Assembly: GCA_014871385.1 (NCBI GenBank)
Contig: CM026426.1
Coordinates: 62,597,599 to 62,661,598 of the forward strand
Direction of reading: 5' to 3'
Source: Ceratodon purpureus
Taxonomy: Eukaryota; Streptophyta; Bryopsida; Pseudoditrichales; Ditrichaceae
DNA: 64,000 bases
Shown here: one piece after another, positions 1 through 9,553 of the stretch
How the letters are laid out: every line of letters begins with the position of its first letter
Position numbering within the stretch: the first letter of the stretch is position 1
The notes under the pieces: generated by a model
Databases searched by the model: none
The model's input: only the letters and a program-made list of their open reading frames with translations
What the model was told of the DNA's origin: nothing
Translations under genes and position numbers: made by a program

Positions 1-1
1 G

Positions 2-3000
2 GATGAACAAGGGCAGCAAAGGAGTCGGCCAGGGGAGGTCTTCCTCAGCTCGCCCCAAGACCAAGGTCTTTTTGAAGTCGGAATCGGGGGAGCACCAAGG
101 GAGTCGGGCCGGGGCTCTCAGGTGGAGTTGGGCTACAGTAGCAGCAGAGGGCGAGAGCCTTGGAGAGCGGAGGGCGCCACGCGAGGAGGTAGGCAGAGTC
201 GGGAGCAGCATCAGGCGGCTGGGAGCAGCCAGGAAGGCCGAAGAGGCGGAGCATTTGGTGGTCCCCAAGGCCAAGAGCAGCAACCCACAACGCCCAGCAA
301 CCAAGGCAGTCGAGGCGAAGGGGCGCTAGGCGACTGCCGAAGCCAAGGGAAGCAGGCGGAACCAAGCAGTCACGGAAGCCGAGGGTTAGAGCAGCTAGGG
401 TTTGCAGTCGGAAGACCTGCTGCGAGCAGTCGGCATCGACAGCAGTTGGGCCGTAAGGAATTGAAGTTGGTAGGCGTCGAAGAAGGAGCAGCCGGCGGAG
501 GAGCTAGGCAATCAGCTGCAGGTGGCGGACAGCAGACGCTAGGTGCTGAGAGAGAAGCAACGGGCGGGGGCGGACAGCAGTCGCTAGGCGACGGGGGAGA
601 AGCAACGGGCGGCGGCGGACAGCAGTCGTTAGGCGCCGAGAGAAGAGCATCGGGCGGTGGCGGACAGCAGTCGCTAGGCGCCGGGAGAGGAGCAACGGGC
701 GGTGGCGGACAGCAGTCGCTAGGCGCCGGGAGAGGAGCAACGGGCGAGGGCAGCGAGCGGACCATCAGGGAAGCGCAGCAGCCAGCGGTTGAATGGGAGC
801 AAGGAGCGGGGCAATTGGAGACAGTGCGGGGGTTACAGCCGCGAAGTGATAGCGGACAGTTGACACAAGAGGAAGATCCGAGCTTGGGCGAGAGGGGAGC
901 CAGCGATAGCAGCTGGGCGGTACGAGGAGAGATAGGCAGGGCAGCATTTGCCGACAGCAGAGAAGAAGGTGACCAGAGCCGAAGCAGGGTAAACCAGCGC
1001 TCCATCGAGCAACAGCCGGGACACCAGGTAAGGCACCGTCCATACAGAATTCCGGGTGCTTTGAGGGCTGCAGGCAGAGGGACAGGATCAGTTAGGCAGG
1101 GATCGGAGGGGCATGGAAGGGATAACAGGAGCAGTAAACCAGCAGCCCGAGAGGAAGCGACAGCAGGAATAAGGGTTAGATCAGGAAGACCAGTAAGGAG
1201 AATCTCGACAAGGGGTTCGGGGGCAGTTTTAAGGGAAGCCTCAATATTGACATTTAAGGATTGGGGCGAAGGGAGAGATTCAGAAGAGGAGGTGCAAACC
1301 AGAGGAAGAGTGGAGCAAGAGAAAAAATTAAAAAGAAAAGAAAAATTAAAAATGAACAAAAAACAACTAAGGCAGGGAGCGAGTTGGGACACCAGGGGGG
1401 GTGCAGGATCAGGGGACCAGCAGTTTCCTACATCCAGTAGAAGAACTGCAGTCAAGGGGGACCTGCGACCTTACATACAGGGATCAGGTGTGATTTCACA
1501 CCAGGAGGAAATGGACCTAGAGCAGATGGAGGGGCAGGAACCTCCACATCCGACACAGCAGGGACCAGGACCAGCACCAGGGGAGCAGGGACCAGCACCA
1601 GCACTAAGGGAGCAGGGACCAGGGCCAGCACCAGGGCAGCAGGGACTAGCACCAGCACCAAGGGAGCAGGGACCAGGGCCAGCACCAGGGCAGCAGGGAC
1701 CAGGACCAGCACCAAGGGAGCAGGGACCAGGGCCAGCACCAGGGCAGCAGGGACCAGCACCAGCACCAAGGGAGCAGGGACCAGGGCCAGCACCAGGGCA
1801 GCAGGGACCAGGACCAGCACCAAGGGAGCAGGGACCAGGGCCAGCACCAGGGCAGCAGGGACCAGGACCAATACCAAGGGAGCAGGGACCAGGACCAGCA
1901 CCAGGGGAGCAGGGACCACGGCCAGCACCAAGCGAGCAGGGACCAGGGCCAGCACCAGGGGAGCAGGGACCAGGACCAGGGAACACCACCAGGAGGAAGT
2001 TCACCAACCCCATGGCCAGAGTTCCTGGGAGGACCAGAGTTGAGAGGAAGGTAGACAGAGCCATTCAGCTCACCTTTCTTCCCTTGAAGCATTGGCAGGG
2101 ATGGAGAGACCTCCAGGATAGTGACTGGGCAGAGCAGGTGGGTCTGGGGTCTTTTTATGAGTACACCAGGCCAGCACCACGCACCGAGCTGGTAGCAGAC
2201 CTGGTGGAAGGGTTCCAGTACACCAAGGGGGAGAAGATTGAGTATTCCATGCCGATTCGGGCCACAGTGAGGGGTATTCCAGTGGAGATCACAGCATGGA
2301 CCATACAGCAGGCTTTGGGGATTGAGGGGACCCGGACACCACCAGTTCCGAAGGGCGGTACTGCCCTGGAGAAAAAGTATATGACCATGTTTGGGTTGAC
2401 CAGGGCAGACCACACCAGTGATGGAACCAAGATCAGGGGGTTTGATGAGCAGTACCAGGAGCGGGTCAAGGCACTGGTGGAGGTCATGTGTGTGAAGAAG
2501 ACTTCCCAGTATGCCAGCAATGAGCTACTGGAGAACTTGTACCAGGCTGTGAGGAAGGGAGACCACAACTGGGCCCCCCTTATACTTTCCAGCTTGAGGA
2601 GGCTACTTATCCGGATCCACACCAGCCCGACCAGAGAGATCAAGGGGGCAGAGTTGATGGATGCACTGCTCCGGAACTGGTTCCCAGATGATGAGGAGTA
2701 TGTGGATCCAGCCCCCCAGGTGAGCTCCAGTGAGGAGGAGGATGACAGTGCTGGACCACCAGATGTGACACCAGATAGACCAGCAGGACTGCTACCACCA
2801 GATGTGGCCAGTGGAGAGGGGTTTGAGACTCAGCTGACCAGGCAGGAGGAGGACCAGGCCACTTCAGTGGAGCGCCAGTCTTCATCTTCACCCGGACAGA
2901 GGAAGGGCAAGAGGAAGGCCGTAGTATCTCCGGGACCAGGGGAGCAGTCGGGCAGGTTCAAGAGGCTGAGGAGAATGGGTAACAACCCCAGATATCGGGA

Positions 3001-4135
3001 GACCAGCCCAGATTCCTTGGAGGAGGGTGAGAGGTGTGTCACAACACCAGGAGGAGCAGGAGGACATCAGGGCAGGAGGATGAGGGGCCAGGTGAGCAGT
3101 CCAGTACTGATTTCCAGTAGTCCAGAGTTGGTGTTAGTAGCGACACCTACCAGGGAGGAGCCAGTTTCAGAGGACCAGCACCGGGACCAGTACCAGGACC
3201 AGCCCCAGGACCAGCCTCAGGAGGAGCACCAGGACCAGAATGTGGGGGACCAGGTACAGGAGCAGGATCCCATGGACCACCAAAAGGAGCCAGTTGTGGA
3301 TTTTCCCACAGGCTCGGTAGGGACTAGGATTCAGCCAGGACCAGCAGTGATGGGGGACCAGGAGGATATCACCAAGGAGGTGGACCAGTTGGTCCAGCAG
3401 TTGCAGGTGGCATTGGCCCAAGCATCTCGGGTGCAGATGTTACAGGGGCAGGAGGACAGGTCTGGACCGACCTACCAAGTGTTGTTGACCACCAGACAGG
3501 CCCAGGAGGAGCAGATTCGGCAGTTGACTGACCAGGTGCAGCAGGCTCAGCACCAGCTGGTAGTACTCCAGGAGGACCAGGACAGGGAGAGGCAGACTTG
3601 GGTGGATCAGGGGGTCCAGGCAGAGGCAGTCAGGGCCCGGAGATTGGAGTTGGAGTCCAGGATCAGTGCCAGGTTCAGAGACTTTGATCGGCTGGCCAGG
3701 GAGAACCAGCAGCTCAGGCAGAGGGTGGAGTTGGCTGAGGCCAGTTCTACTCAGGCTTCTAGGGGGTTGACTAGGCATCTGCTGTCTACCACCAAGAAGC
3801 AGGTACTGGACCAGATTCAGGCCTATTCAGAGGACCAGGCCAGGTACTCCAGGTATTTGATGAGGTTTGCTGAGGCTTACCCATCTTTTGTGTACTGGTC
3901 TGAGGATGACCAGGATGAGGGGGACCAGGAGATGCCTGATGGGGGGCAGTTTGCGGATGATGGAGGGGCTTCCAGCAGTGGCCTCGGGACCACTTCTGGT
4001 ATTAGTTCCCACCCAGGGGATGGACGAGTAGGTATTGTCCCTACTGTACCACCAGTACCAGCACCACCAGGACTAGAGGCAGCACCAGGGGGACCAGCAT
4101 CAGCAGCAGGAGGGGCGGCACCAGTTAGTGGCTAG
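2..4135 (+). CDS. Giant repeat-rich ORF of an LTR retrotransposon (5' end outside window)
   Basis: The frame is open from base 2 to the stop at 4135, so the protein probably starts upstream; no ATG near 122 supports a start there (that codon is GTG). Numbering from 122: a Gly/Gln repeat zone (GGGGQQSLGA-type, residues about 140-215), a basic Ser/Arg zone, a Pro-rich run of about 16 nonapeptides of the type xQGPGPAPx (478-620), a globular part (about 627-860) with the pattern 'ELVADLVEGF ... RATVRGIPVEITAWTIQQALGI' resembling the putative plant transposon protein domain, then an acidic Gln-rich tail with a predicted coiled coil (about 1080-1250). A polypurine tract and an LTR follow, so it belongs to an LTR element in + orientation, perhaps as an additional structural ORF. 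No RT, protease or integrase is visible in it. Family assignment is from pattern memory. Confidence 0.6.
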   Translation, partial: DEQGQQRSRPGEVFLSSPQDQGLFEVGIGGAPRESGRGSQVELGYSSSRGREPWRAEGATRGGRQSREQHQAAGSSQEGRRGGAFGGPQGQEQQPTTPSNQGSRGEGALGDCRSQGKQAEPSSHGSRGLEQLGFAVGRPAASSRHRQQLGRKELKLVGVEEGAAGGGARQSAAGGGQQTLGAEREATGGGGQQSLGDGGEATGGGGQQSLGAERRASGGGGQQSLGAGRGATGGGGQQSLGAGRGATGEGSERTIREAQQPAVEWEQGAGQLETVRGLQPRSDSGQLTQEEDPSLGERGASDSSWAVRGEIGRAAFADSREEGDQSRSRVNQRSIEQQPGHQVRHRPYRIPGALRAAGRGTGSVRQGSEGHGRDNRSSKPAAREEATAGIRVRSGRPVRRISTRGSGAVLREASILTFKDWGEGRDSEEEVQTRGRVEQEKKLKRKEKLKMNKKQLRQGASWDTRGGAGSGDQQFPTSSRRTAVKGDLRPYIQGSGVISHQEEMDLEQMEGQEPPHPTQQGPGPAPGEQGPAPALREQGPGPAPGQQGLAPAPREQGPGPAPGQQGPGPAPREQGPGPAPGQQGPAPAPREQGPGPAPGQQGPGPAPREQGPGPAPGQQGPGPIPREQGPGPAPGEQGPRPAPSEQGPGPAPGEQGPGPGNTTRRKFTNPMARVPGRTRVERKVDRAIQLTFLPLKHWQGWRDLQDSDWAEQVGLGSFYEYTRPAPRTELVADLVEGFQYTKGEKIEYSMPIRATVRGIPVEITAWTIQQALGIEGTRTPPVPKGGTALEKKYMTMFGLTRADHTSDGTKIRGFDEQYQERVKALVEVMCVKKTSQYASNELLENLYQAVRKGDHNWAPLILSSLRRLLIRIHTSPTREIKGAELMDALLRNWFPDDEEYVDPAPQVSSSEEEDDSAGPPDVTPDRPAGLLPPDVASGEGFETQLTRQEEDQATSVERQSSSSPGQRKGKRKAVVSPGPGEQSGRFKRLRRMGNNPRYRETSPDSLEEGERCVTTPGGAGGHQGRRMRGQVSSPVLISSSPELVLVATPTREEPVSEDQHRDQYQDQPQDQPQEEHQDQNVGDQVQEQDPMDHQKEPVVDFPTGSVGTRIQPGPAVMGDQEDITKEVDQLVQQLQVALAQASRVQMLQGQEDRSGPTYQVLLTTRQAQEEQIRQLTDQVQQAQHQLVVLQEDQDRERQTWVDQGVQAEAVRARRLELESRISARFRDFDRLARENQQLRQRVELAEASSTQASRGLTRHLLSTTKKQVLDQIQAYSEDQARYSRYLMRFAEAYPSFVYWSEDDQDEGDQEMPDGGQFADDGGASSSGLGTTSGISSHPGDGRVGIVPTVPPVPAPPGLEAAPGGPASAAGGAAPVSG
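1555..1980 (+). repeat. 27-bp tandem repeat coding Pro/Gly/Gln nonapeptides
   Basis: About sixteen imperfect 27-bp units alternate between forms ending in GQQ, REQ and GEQ, giving a 54-bp higher-order period. The unit is a multiple of three and free of stops on both strands, which produces long spurious antisense reading frames here. Confidence 0.9.
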
Positions 4136-4261
4136 ACAATAGATGTAGGCCAGATTACTGGTAGGACCAGTAGGACTATCTTTTTTGATTTTTTGGTACC
4201 TTCGTTTTTTTGGTTAACCCCATAAAACTTAAAACCAAGCATCTGAGGGCAGATGCAGACT

Positions 4262-4270
4262 AAAAGGGGG
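4262..4270 (+). other. Polypurine tract of the + strand LTR element
   Basis: AAAAGGGGG lies four bases before a TGTTAAC start of a long non-coding segment and shortly after the ORF stop. This is the usual position of the plus-strand primer of an LTR retrotransposon. Confidence 0.6.
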
Positions 4271-4274
4271 ATAA

Positions 4275-5088
4275 TGTTAACTGGGGATTTAAGGTAGTAG
4301 AATAGAGGGGCAGTAAAACTGTAGGGGAGCAGTAAAACTGCAGTTCTGGAGGGGGCAGTAAACTGTTAAGTTACTGTCCTGCCCTGTCGTAACTCTGTTG
4401 GATGAAAACTGCCTGTTTTGGATGAAAACTGCCAGATGGATGAAAACTGTCAGATGGATGAAATCTGGTGGTTGGATGAAATCTGGTGGTCGGATGAAAA
4501 CTGTTAGCAGTTAGGGTTTTGGGGGTGGCGGCTAGGGTTTTGGATGGGGTTGTGGGAGAGGGGGCTGCGAGGCTCATTCTCTCTCTCTCTCTCTCTCACC
4601 CTCTCAGTTCAGAGCTCTCAGATGGTAGTTTGTGTGTAGGACATGTTGTAGGACTGTAGGAGGATGCTGTTAGAGCAGTTTTCAGGACTCTGGGGGTCCA
4701 GATAGTGATATCAGTAGGGAGCAGAATCATGTATGGATTTACAGTGAGTAAAGGGAAGGAATTGATTACATTGGGTGTAAATGTCTGAAATTGCAGTTAT
4801 GAGTGCTTGAGGGACCAGGTTAGTGGATTCACCTGGTGGGTCCAGTAGATCTGGTGTTTAAATGAGTGGGTATTGTAGATCAGACCAAGGAGAGTAGAAA
4901 AATGTATCAGATCTAGGAAAATACCATCAGGATTTGAGTAGATCTAAGTTGGCAGTTTCAGATCTAGGACCCGGATTTTGGACAGTTTCAGGGCAGTTTC
5001 AGGGGCAGTACAGAATTTTTTGCAGGATTTCAGAGAGCTTTAGGACAGTATTCATTTTTGAAGGAGTAAGAAAAATATTCCTTTCACA
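4275..5088 (+). repeat. Putative 3' LTR of the first element
   Basis: Begins TGTTAAC directly after the polypurine tract and can end at TTTCACA (5088), giving a TG...CA segment of 814 bp. It holds short internal repeats (GGATGAAAACTG-type units around 4400-4500, GCAGTAAAACTG units around 4310-4370) and a CT microsatellite near 4580. It ends exactly where the - strand gypsy coding sequence begins, so the first element apparently inserted into that gypsy. The partner LTR lies outside the window, so the boundary rests on structure only. Confidence 0.55.
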
Positions 5089-6007
5089 GGTCAGGCCGGC
5101 GCTTCCACTCCATGACCATCCTTGGAACATAGAAGGGCGGGGATACTTTTCTACTCTCCATGCTATCTAACCGTGTGTGTGGCGGAATGTGCAAGGGAAA
5201 ATGCGGGGCACACAGCTCAGTGAAGTGAGAATGCCCAAGGCAGAAACGGCAAGCCGCATTGGCTGTGGGAAGGGAGGGAGGAGACAATGGGTGGGAGGAG
5301 AGAAGGGGAAACCATGGTGCCCTTGGCTGCAGGAGATGTGACCCTGGCGGCCCGGATGGGACAGCAGAGGATTTCCATAGAGTACCAAGGGGAGACGATG
5401 GGTAGTCTAGGAGGTGAATGGCTGATAGCGCGGATGGTGGCGGCTGGAGCCTCATGATGCGGAGGCTAGTAGGTGTTGAGCCTGTCCCATCGATGGGATG
5501 CCTTGGGTAGTTGTTGGGAGCCTCCATGCTGACCTCAATGAGGCTTACATGGAGTGCCATGGTTTCCATGTTTTCTGTGGGGTTGACCGAGGGTGGGGTT
5601 TCCAAGGTCTCGTTGTTGGCCTGGGCCTCAGTAGCCAGGGCTTGATAAATCTCGCCTAGGCTAAGAGCAGGGGCAGGGTTCAAATTATCCGTATGATAAT
5701 GTTTTAATTTTGTGGAATTTACTATCGTTGCGTGATTGTCATAGTTGTCGTTATTTACTAAAAGAATTGTATTATTTGGTAACACTAATTGTACTTGGTA
5801 AGGCCCGTACCACATGGATTCAAACTTTGTTCTTTCTAACTTGGGATCCCGGGGGCACCAAAGAACTCGATCTCCTCTCTGAAAAATCCTTAGTGGTTTG
5901 GTGGATTGAAAATATCTGGCGCTCAACTCTTGCTTATGAGCAATATTTCTAATGGCAAAGGCCCGAACCTCCTCCAACAGATAAATATCATGGATGGGTA
6001 CTGCCAA
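5084..6007 (-). pseudogene. Gypsy integrase C-terminal region and downstream tail
   Basis: The first ~120 residues follow the integrase catalytic part and carry the typical C-terminal block: 'GDRVLWCPRDPKLERTKF' and a 'WYGPYQVQLVLPNNTILL' SH3-like stretch. After about residue 150 the sequence is Pro/Ser-rich with a CxxC...H...C motif (CRFCLGHSHFTELC) of unknown role. The last codons and stop (5084-5088) fall inside the neighbouring LTR, so the natural end is lost. No chromodomain is visible. Confidence 0.7.
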
Positions 6008-6010
6008 AAC

Positions 6011-6531
6011 TCAATGGGGGGCATAATCCTTGGGCTGCAAGGTTTGAAAAGTGGGGGCAATATACTCTGTTGGTAATAAAGGTTGGGTGCCATAGACCAT
6101 CTCGAATGGGCTGACCTGGGTTGCTGTTTTGACGGCTACTCTATAAGCCCACAATGCTGCTGGAAGGCAGTCACCCCAGTTCAATTGGTTAGCATGGATG
6201 AACCTACGTAACATGTTAATCAGGGTTTTATTGGTGGACTTGGCTTGCCCATTTCCTTGGGGGTAGTATACGGTACTAGTTCTATGTTTTATAATGTGAT
6301 TTTCCATGAGATCCTCGATAACAGCATTGACAAAATGGGAACCTTGGTCCGAAACAATCTCCAAAGGGCAGCCAAAACGAGTAATTATATTTTCGTAGAT
6401 AAAGGAGGCCGTGACCATGGCTGTATTCGTTCTTAATGCCTTTGCTTCAACCCATTTAGTTGTGTAATCCGTGGCAACCAGGATGTATTTGTAGCCTTGC
6501 CTAGTGGCTGGTTTTATGGGGCCAACAAAGT
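6011..6531 (-). pseudogene. Gypsy integrase catalytic core (Glu replaced by Lys)
   Basis: Contains '[16 protein letters not shown]' with the second catalytic Asp, and the upstream stretch has the 'ATDYTTKW' block. The position of the catalytic Glu in the usual NGQAES motif reads NGQAKS, so the DDE triad is broken (GAG to AAG, a transition). This part is in a different frame from the zinc-binding part upstream. The protein would be inactive. Confidence 0.75.
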
Positions 6532-7107
6532 CTAATCCCCACCGTTGGAAGGTCCTAACGGAGGAATGGATTTTAAGGGTACACGACCTTGGTACTGAAA
6601 GTTAGTCGTGGAAACCTGGCAGGCATGGCAATGCTTAACATACTCATGGACATCCTTGTGAAGACTGGGCCACCAGTAGCGAGCTGCTAAAATTTTCTTA
6701 ATTGTGGTTTCGGGTCCCTGATGGCCTCTTGCTGGGCCGTCATGGAGGATGGTGATGATATTCTGCTCTTGCCTTGTGGGCACACAAAGGCGGAGTTCCT
6801 GGTCTATGCCACGGCGGTATAACTGTCCTTGGACCACGGTATAGGGCAGTGTGGTACGTACAAAGCTGACCCTACGAGTGCCTGTAAGACTGGGTGGTGT
6901 ATTGCCTTGGGTCAAATATCTCATGATATCTCCACGCCAATCCGTGGGAATGTCACCTTGTAAACTTGCAGCTTGTATGTATGGTTCATTGAACGAGTCA
7001 TCTATGCCTTCCTCGGTAGCCTTGGAGTCCCGGGATAGGTAATCTGCCACTATGTGTCTCTTACCTGGGACGTACACTACTTCAAAATCATACTCGAGAA
7101 GGATCAC
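6532..7107 (-). pseudogene. Gypsy RNase H end and integrase H2C2 zinc-binding domain
   Basis: Starts with the RNase H C-terminal signature 'VVYVPGKRHIVADYLSR', then the integrase N-terminal zinc site: H...H about 30 residues before 'CHACQ', with 'ARYWWPSLHKDVHEYVKHC' between. It is out of frame with the RNase H core just upstream in element order (frameshift near 7110-7130). Confidence 0.8.
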
Positions 7108-7460
7108 CTGACCAGGGGCTGGTTTACGAGGTAAGACAAACTATGATGGTCTACCATGAAACAAAATTTATTCCCTAATAAGTAGTGCTTAAATTTTTTA
7201 ACTGCATAGATCATGGCTAAGGCTTCTCTTTCGGTCGTGGAATAATTTCTTTCGGCTTGATTCAATAGACGACTGGCATAGGCCACGGGTTGATCATATT
7301 TCCCGGTAATATTCTGAGCCAACATGACGCCTACGGCGATGTTTGAGGCATCGGTATGAACATGGAATGGCTTGGTCCAGTCAGGGGCGATTAATATTGG
7401 AGCATTAGAGTAGGCGAGCTTGATTTTTTCCAGGGCGGCTTGTGCTTCGGGGGTCCAGTC
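7104..7460 (-). pseudogene. Gypsy RNase H core
   Basis: Continues the RT frame past a TAG at 7461-7463. The part 7461-7326 reads 'DWTPEAQAALEKIKLAYSNA ... DASN', then 'QPVAYASRLLNQAERNYST' and 'TEREALAMIYAVKKFKHYLL' as in gypsy RNase H. It ends at 7104 after a frameshift. Confidence 0.8.
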
Positions 7461-8444
7461 CTACGGATACTTGTACTTAGCATGGTTGAGTACCGTAATT
7501 GGGGCAGTGATGTGGGCAAGCTTTTCTATGTTGATCCTGTTAACCTGTGATAGTCCTAGGAGCCGTTGTACGCCTTTTTGGTCTGTTGGGGGTGTAATGT
7601 CCAGGATATACTTGATTTTCTCGAGGTCAAGGAGTTTCCCATATTTGCACACGATATATCCAAGGATTACGCTAGCGAAAAACAAAAACATGCATTTGTC
7701 AGCATTTAAGCTTACCCCATTTGCACGGCATGCCTGGAAAATTTGACGGAGTTGAGCACCATGGTCTTTCATGTGCCCGTATACGGTTCCGTCGTCTAAA
7801 TATATCTGGAAGAATCTTTTCAAATATGGTCTGAAAATTAATTCCATAACACGTTGAAAAGTCATAGGTGCGTTTTTGCCCCCTAAAGGCATTCTTTCAA
7901 ATTGGTAAGGGCCCCATTCGGTAGAAAAAGCCGTTTTGTTTTTATCTTGTTCGGCCATGGCAACCAGGTAATACACTGAAAAGCAATCCAAGAAAGAGTA
8001 CATTTCATGGCCGGCGACCTCGTCAATTATCTCTTCCATGTAAGGCAAAGGATAATGGTCTTTCTTGGTTGCAGCATTCAATTTACGGAAGTCTACGCAG
8101 ATCCGTAACATTCCGTTTTTCTTGGGGATAATTACCATGGGAGAAAGCCAAGGCGCGGAATCCACAGGTGATATAAACTTGGCTTTTAGTAATTTATCCA
8201 ATTCGGTTTTAACCCTTTCTACATAGTTTGGATTCATTCTGTATCGTCTTTGTTGTACCAGGGTTGCATTGGGAACCAAGCCAATAGTATGTTCTGCAAG
8301 TGTCCGTGGTATCCCTTTGAGGTCTTCATGTCCCCATGCAAAGATATCTTGATATTCATGAAAGAGTTTGATAGCAACCTTTTTTACTTGGTTTGGTGCA
8401 TCAGCATTGATTTTGATATATTTGGAACTGTCCAGAGTTCCCAA
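7461..8444 (-). CDS. Gypsy reverse transcriptase
   Basis: About 327 residues with RT motifs in order: 'WLSPMVIIPKKNG', 'LRICVDFRKLNAAT', 'YSFLDCFSVYYLVAM' (motif A, Asp present), 'TAFSTEWGPYQFERMPLGGKNAPMTFQ', and 'YLDDGTVYG' (motif C, YLDD intact). It is in a different frame from the protease ORF. It is open as it stands but cut from RNase H by an in-frame TAG. Confidence 0.85.
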   Translation of the reverse strand: MGTLDSSKYIKINADAPNQVKKVAIKLFHEYQDIFAWGHEDLKGIPRTLAEHTIGLVPNATLVQQRRYRMNPNYVERVKTELDKLLKAKFISPVDSAPWLSPMVIIPKKNGMLRICVDFRKLNAATKKDHYPLPYMEEIIDEVAGHEMYSFLDCFSVYYLVAMAEQDKNKTAFSTEWGPYQFERMPLGGKNAPMTFQRVMELIFRPYLKRFFQIYLDDGTVYGHMKDHGAQLRQIFQACRANGVSLNADKCMFLFFASVILGYIVCKYGKLLDLEKIKYILDITPPTDQKGVQRLLGLSQVNRINIEKLAHITAPITVLNHAKYKYP

Positions 8445-8500
8445 GTTTACTAATTCAATTTATCCTTGGCACCATGGGTCCAACCTGTGATAACTTCCTT

Positions 8501-9523
8501 CTAGAGGGTTTCGCTAGCGGGAGTAGCTTGAATTGTCACGGTTTCCTGAAGCTCCTGTGAAAAGTGAGGAGGTATATCCATTTTGTCTTGGTCTGCTATC
8601 ATACCGGCTAGATGAATTTGTGCTAACGGAATGAGGTCTTGATTGGCCTGGAATACCATGGCTTCCTGTTTTGGGGATGAACCTTCTACCCAATTTGTTC
8701 CTGCCTTGTGGCGAATTTGGTTTGCTCTGGCTCTAGTGATACAACTATCCACGGGAATAATAACCGTTTTGCCTTGCCTTTGAATACGTATCTGGTTCCT
8801 AGACCAATTGTGAACGGCATTCATATCTCTTAACCAGGGTCGTCCAAGGATAACCGGGAAGTTACTGCTATCAGGCATATCAATGATGACAAAGGTAGCG
8901 GGTGTGGAAACCTCATGAGTAGTGATAGCTATAGTTAATAGTATGCGTAGAGGTGTAACAGGGGCATCATTGGCCATGCGCAGTATAAATTGGGCAATTT
9001 TGGGTGAAGGTAAGCCTAGATGTTTTCTTAGATGATTGCTCATCACATTGACTCCAGAACCTCCATCTACCGGTACATTTGTAAGTTCATGGTCCCCAAG
9101 TTGTAGATGGATAACAGCAGCATCAGGGTCGAGCGTGGTTGCATTTACTTCAATGATTTCTGGATCATTTGTTGATGCAGGCGTAGCTGCCTGCTGTAAA
9201 TATTTTTGTAGTTCTGGACTCAATTTAATAAACTTGGAAAGCGTGATTGTGACATTTGTATCGTCCAGGATTTTTTGCATGTGGGAACCCTGGTTCGATG
9301 TTTCCAACCCTTCTTGTAAGTCTTTTCGAATCTTGTGAAGCCGTTCCCAGTGATTTTCTGAAAATGGTTTCCTGGGTTCAATCACGTGTTTGTGTGGGGT
9401 TGCTTTGGACCGGGTGGTTACAACCGCGATGCTAATAGTGGACACATTAGTTTCGGCCCCATGTACCTCGGTGAGTGTAACTCCCCCACGCCTTGGTGTC
9501 CCTGGTGTTTTTTGGTTGTCCAT
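8501..9523 (-). CDS. Gypsy retropepsin-type protease region
   Basis: About 340 residues. 'VPVDGGSGVNVMSNHL' is a retropepsin active-site loop of the D-G/S-G type, followed by the hydrophobic flap region and 'FPVILGRPWLRDM', the typical end of a gypsy protease. The N-terminal ~100 residues are a linker after gag. The protease should process the gag-pol polyprotein in virus-like particles. Confidence 0.8.
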   Translation of the reverse strand: MDNQKTPGTPRRGGVTLTEVHGAETNVSTISIAVVTTRSKATPHKHVIEPRKPFSENHWERLHKIRKDLQEGLETSNQGSHMQKILDDTNVTITLSKFIKLSPELQKYLQQAATPASTNDPEIIEVNATTLDPDAAVIHLQLGDHELTNVPVDGGSGVNVMSNHLRKHLGLPSPKIAQFILRMANDAPVTPLRILLTIAITTHEVSTPATFVIIDMPDSSNFPVILGRPWLRDMNAVHNWSRNQIRIQRQGKTVIIPVDSCITRARANQIRHKAGTNWVEGSSPKQEAMVFQANQDLIPLAQIHLAGMIADQDKMDIPPHFSQELQETVTIQATPASETL

Positions 9524-9553
9524 GGTTCCCGGATTTTTTGAAGGCGAACAATA

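Noticed and set aside
1452..2413. Three long antisense reading frames opposite the Pro-rich repeat
   Set aside because: They are by-products of a 27-bp repeat with no stops in several frames; composition is a mirror of the repeat and they end where it ends.
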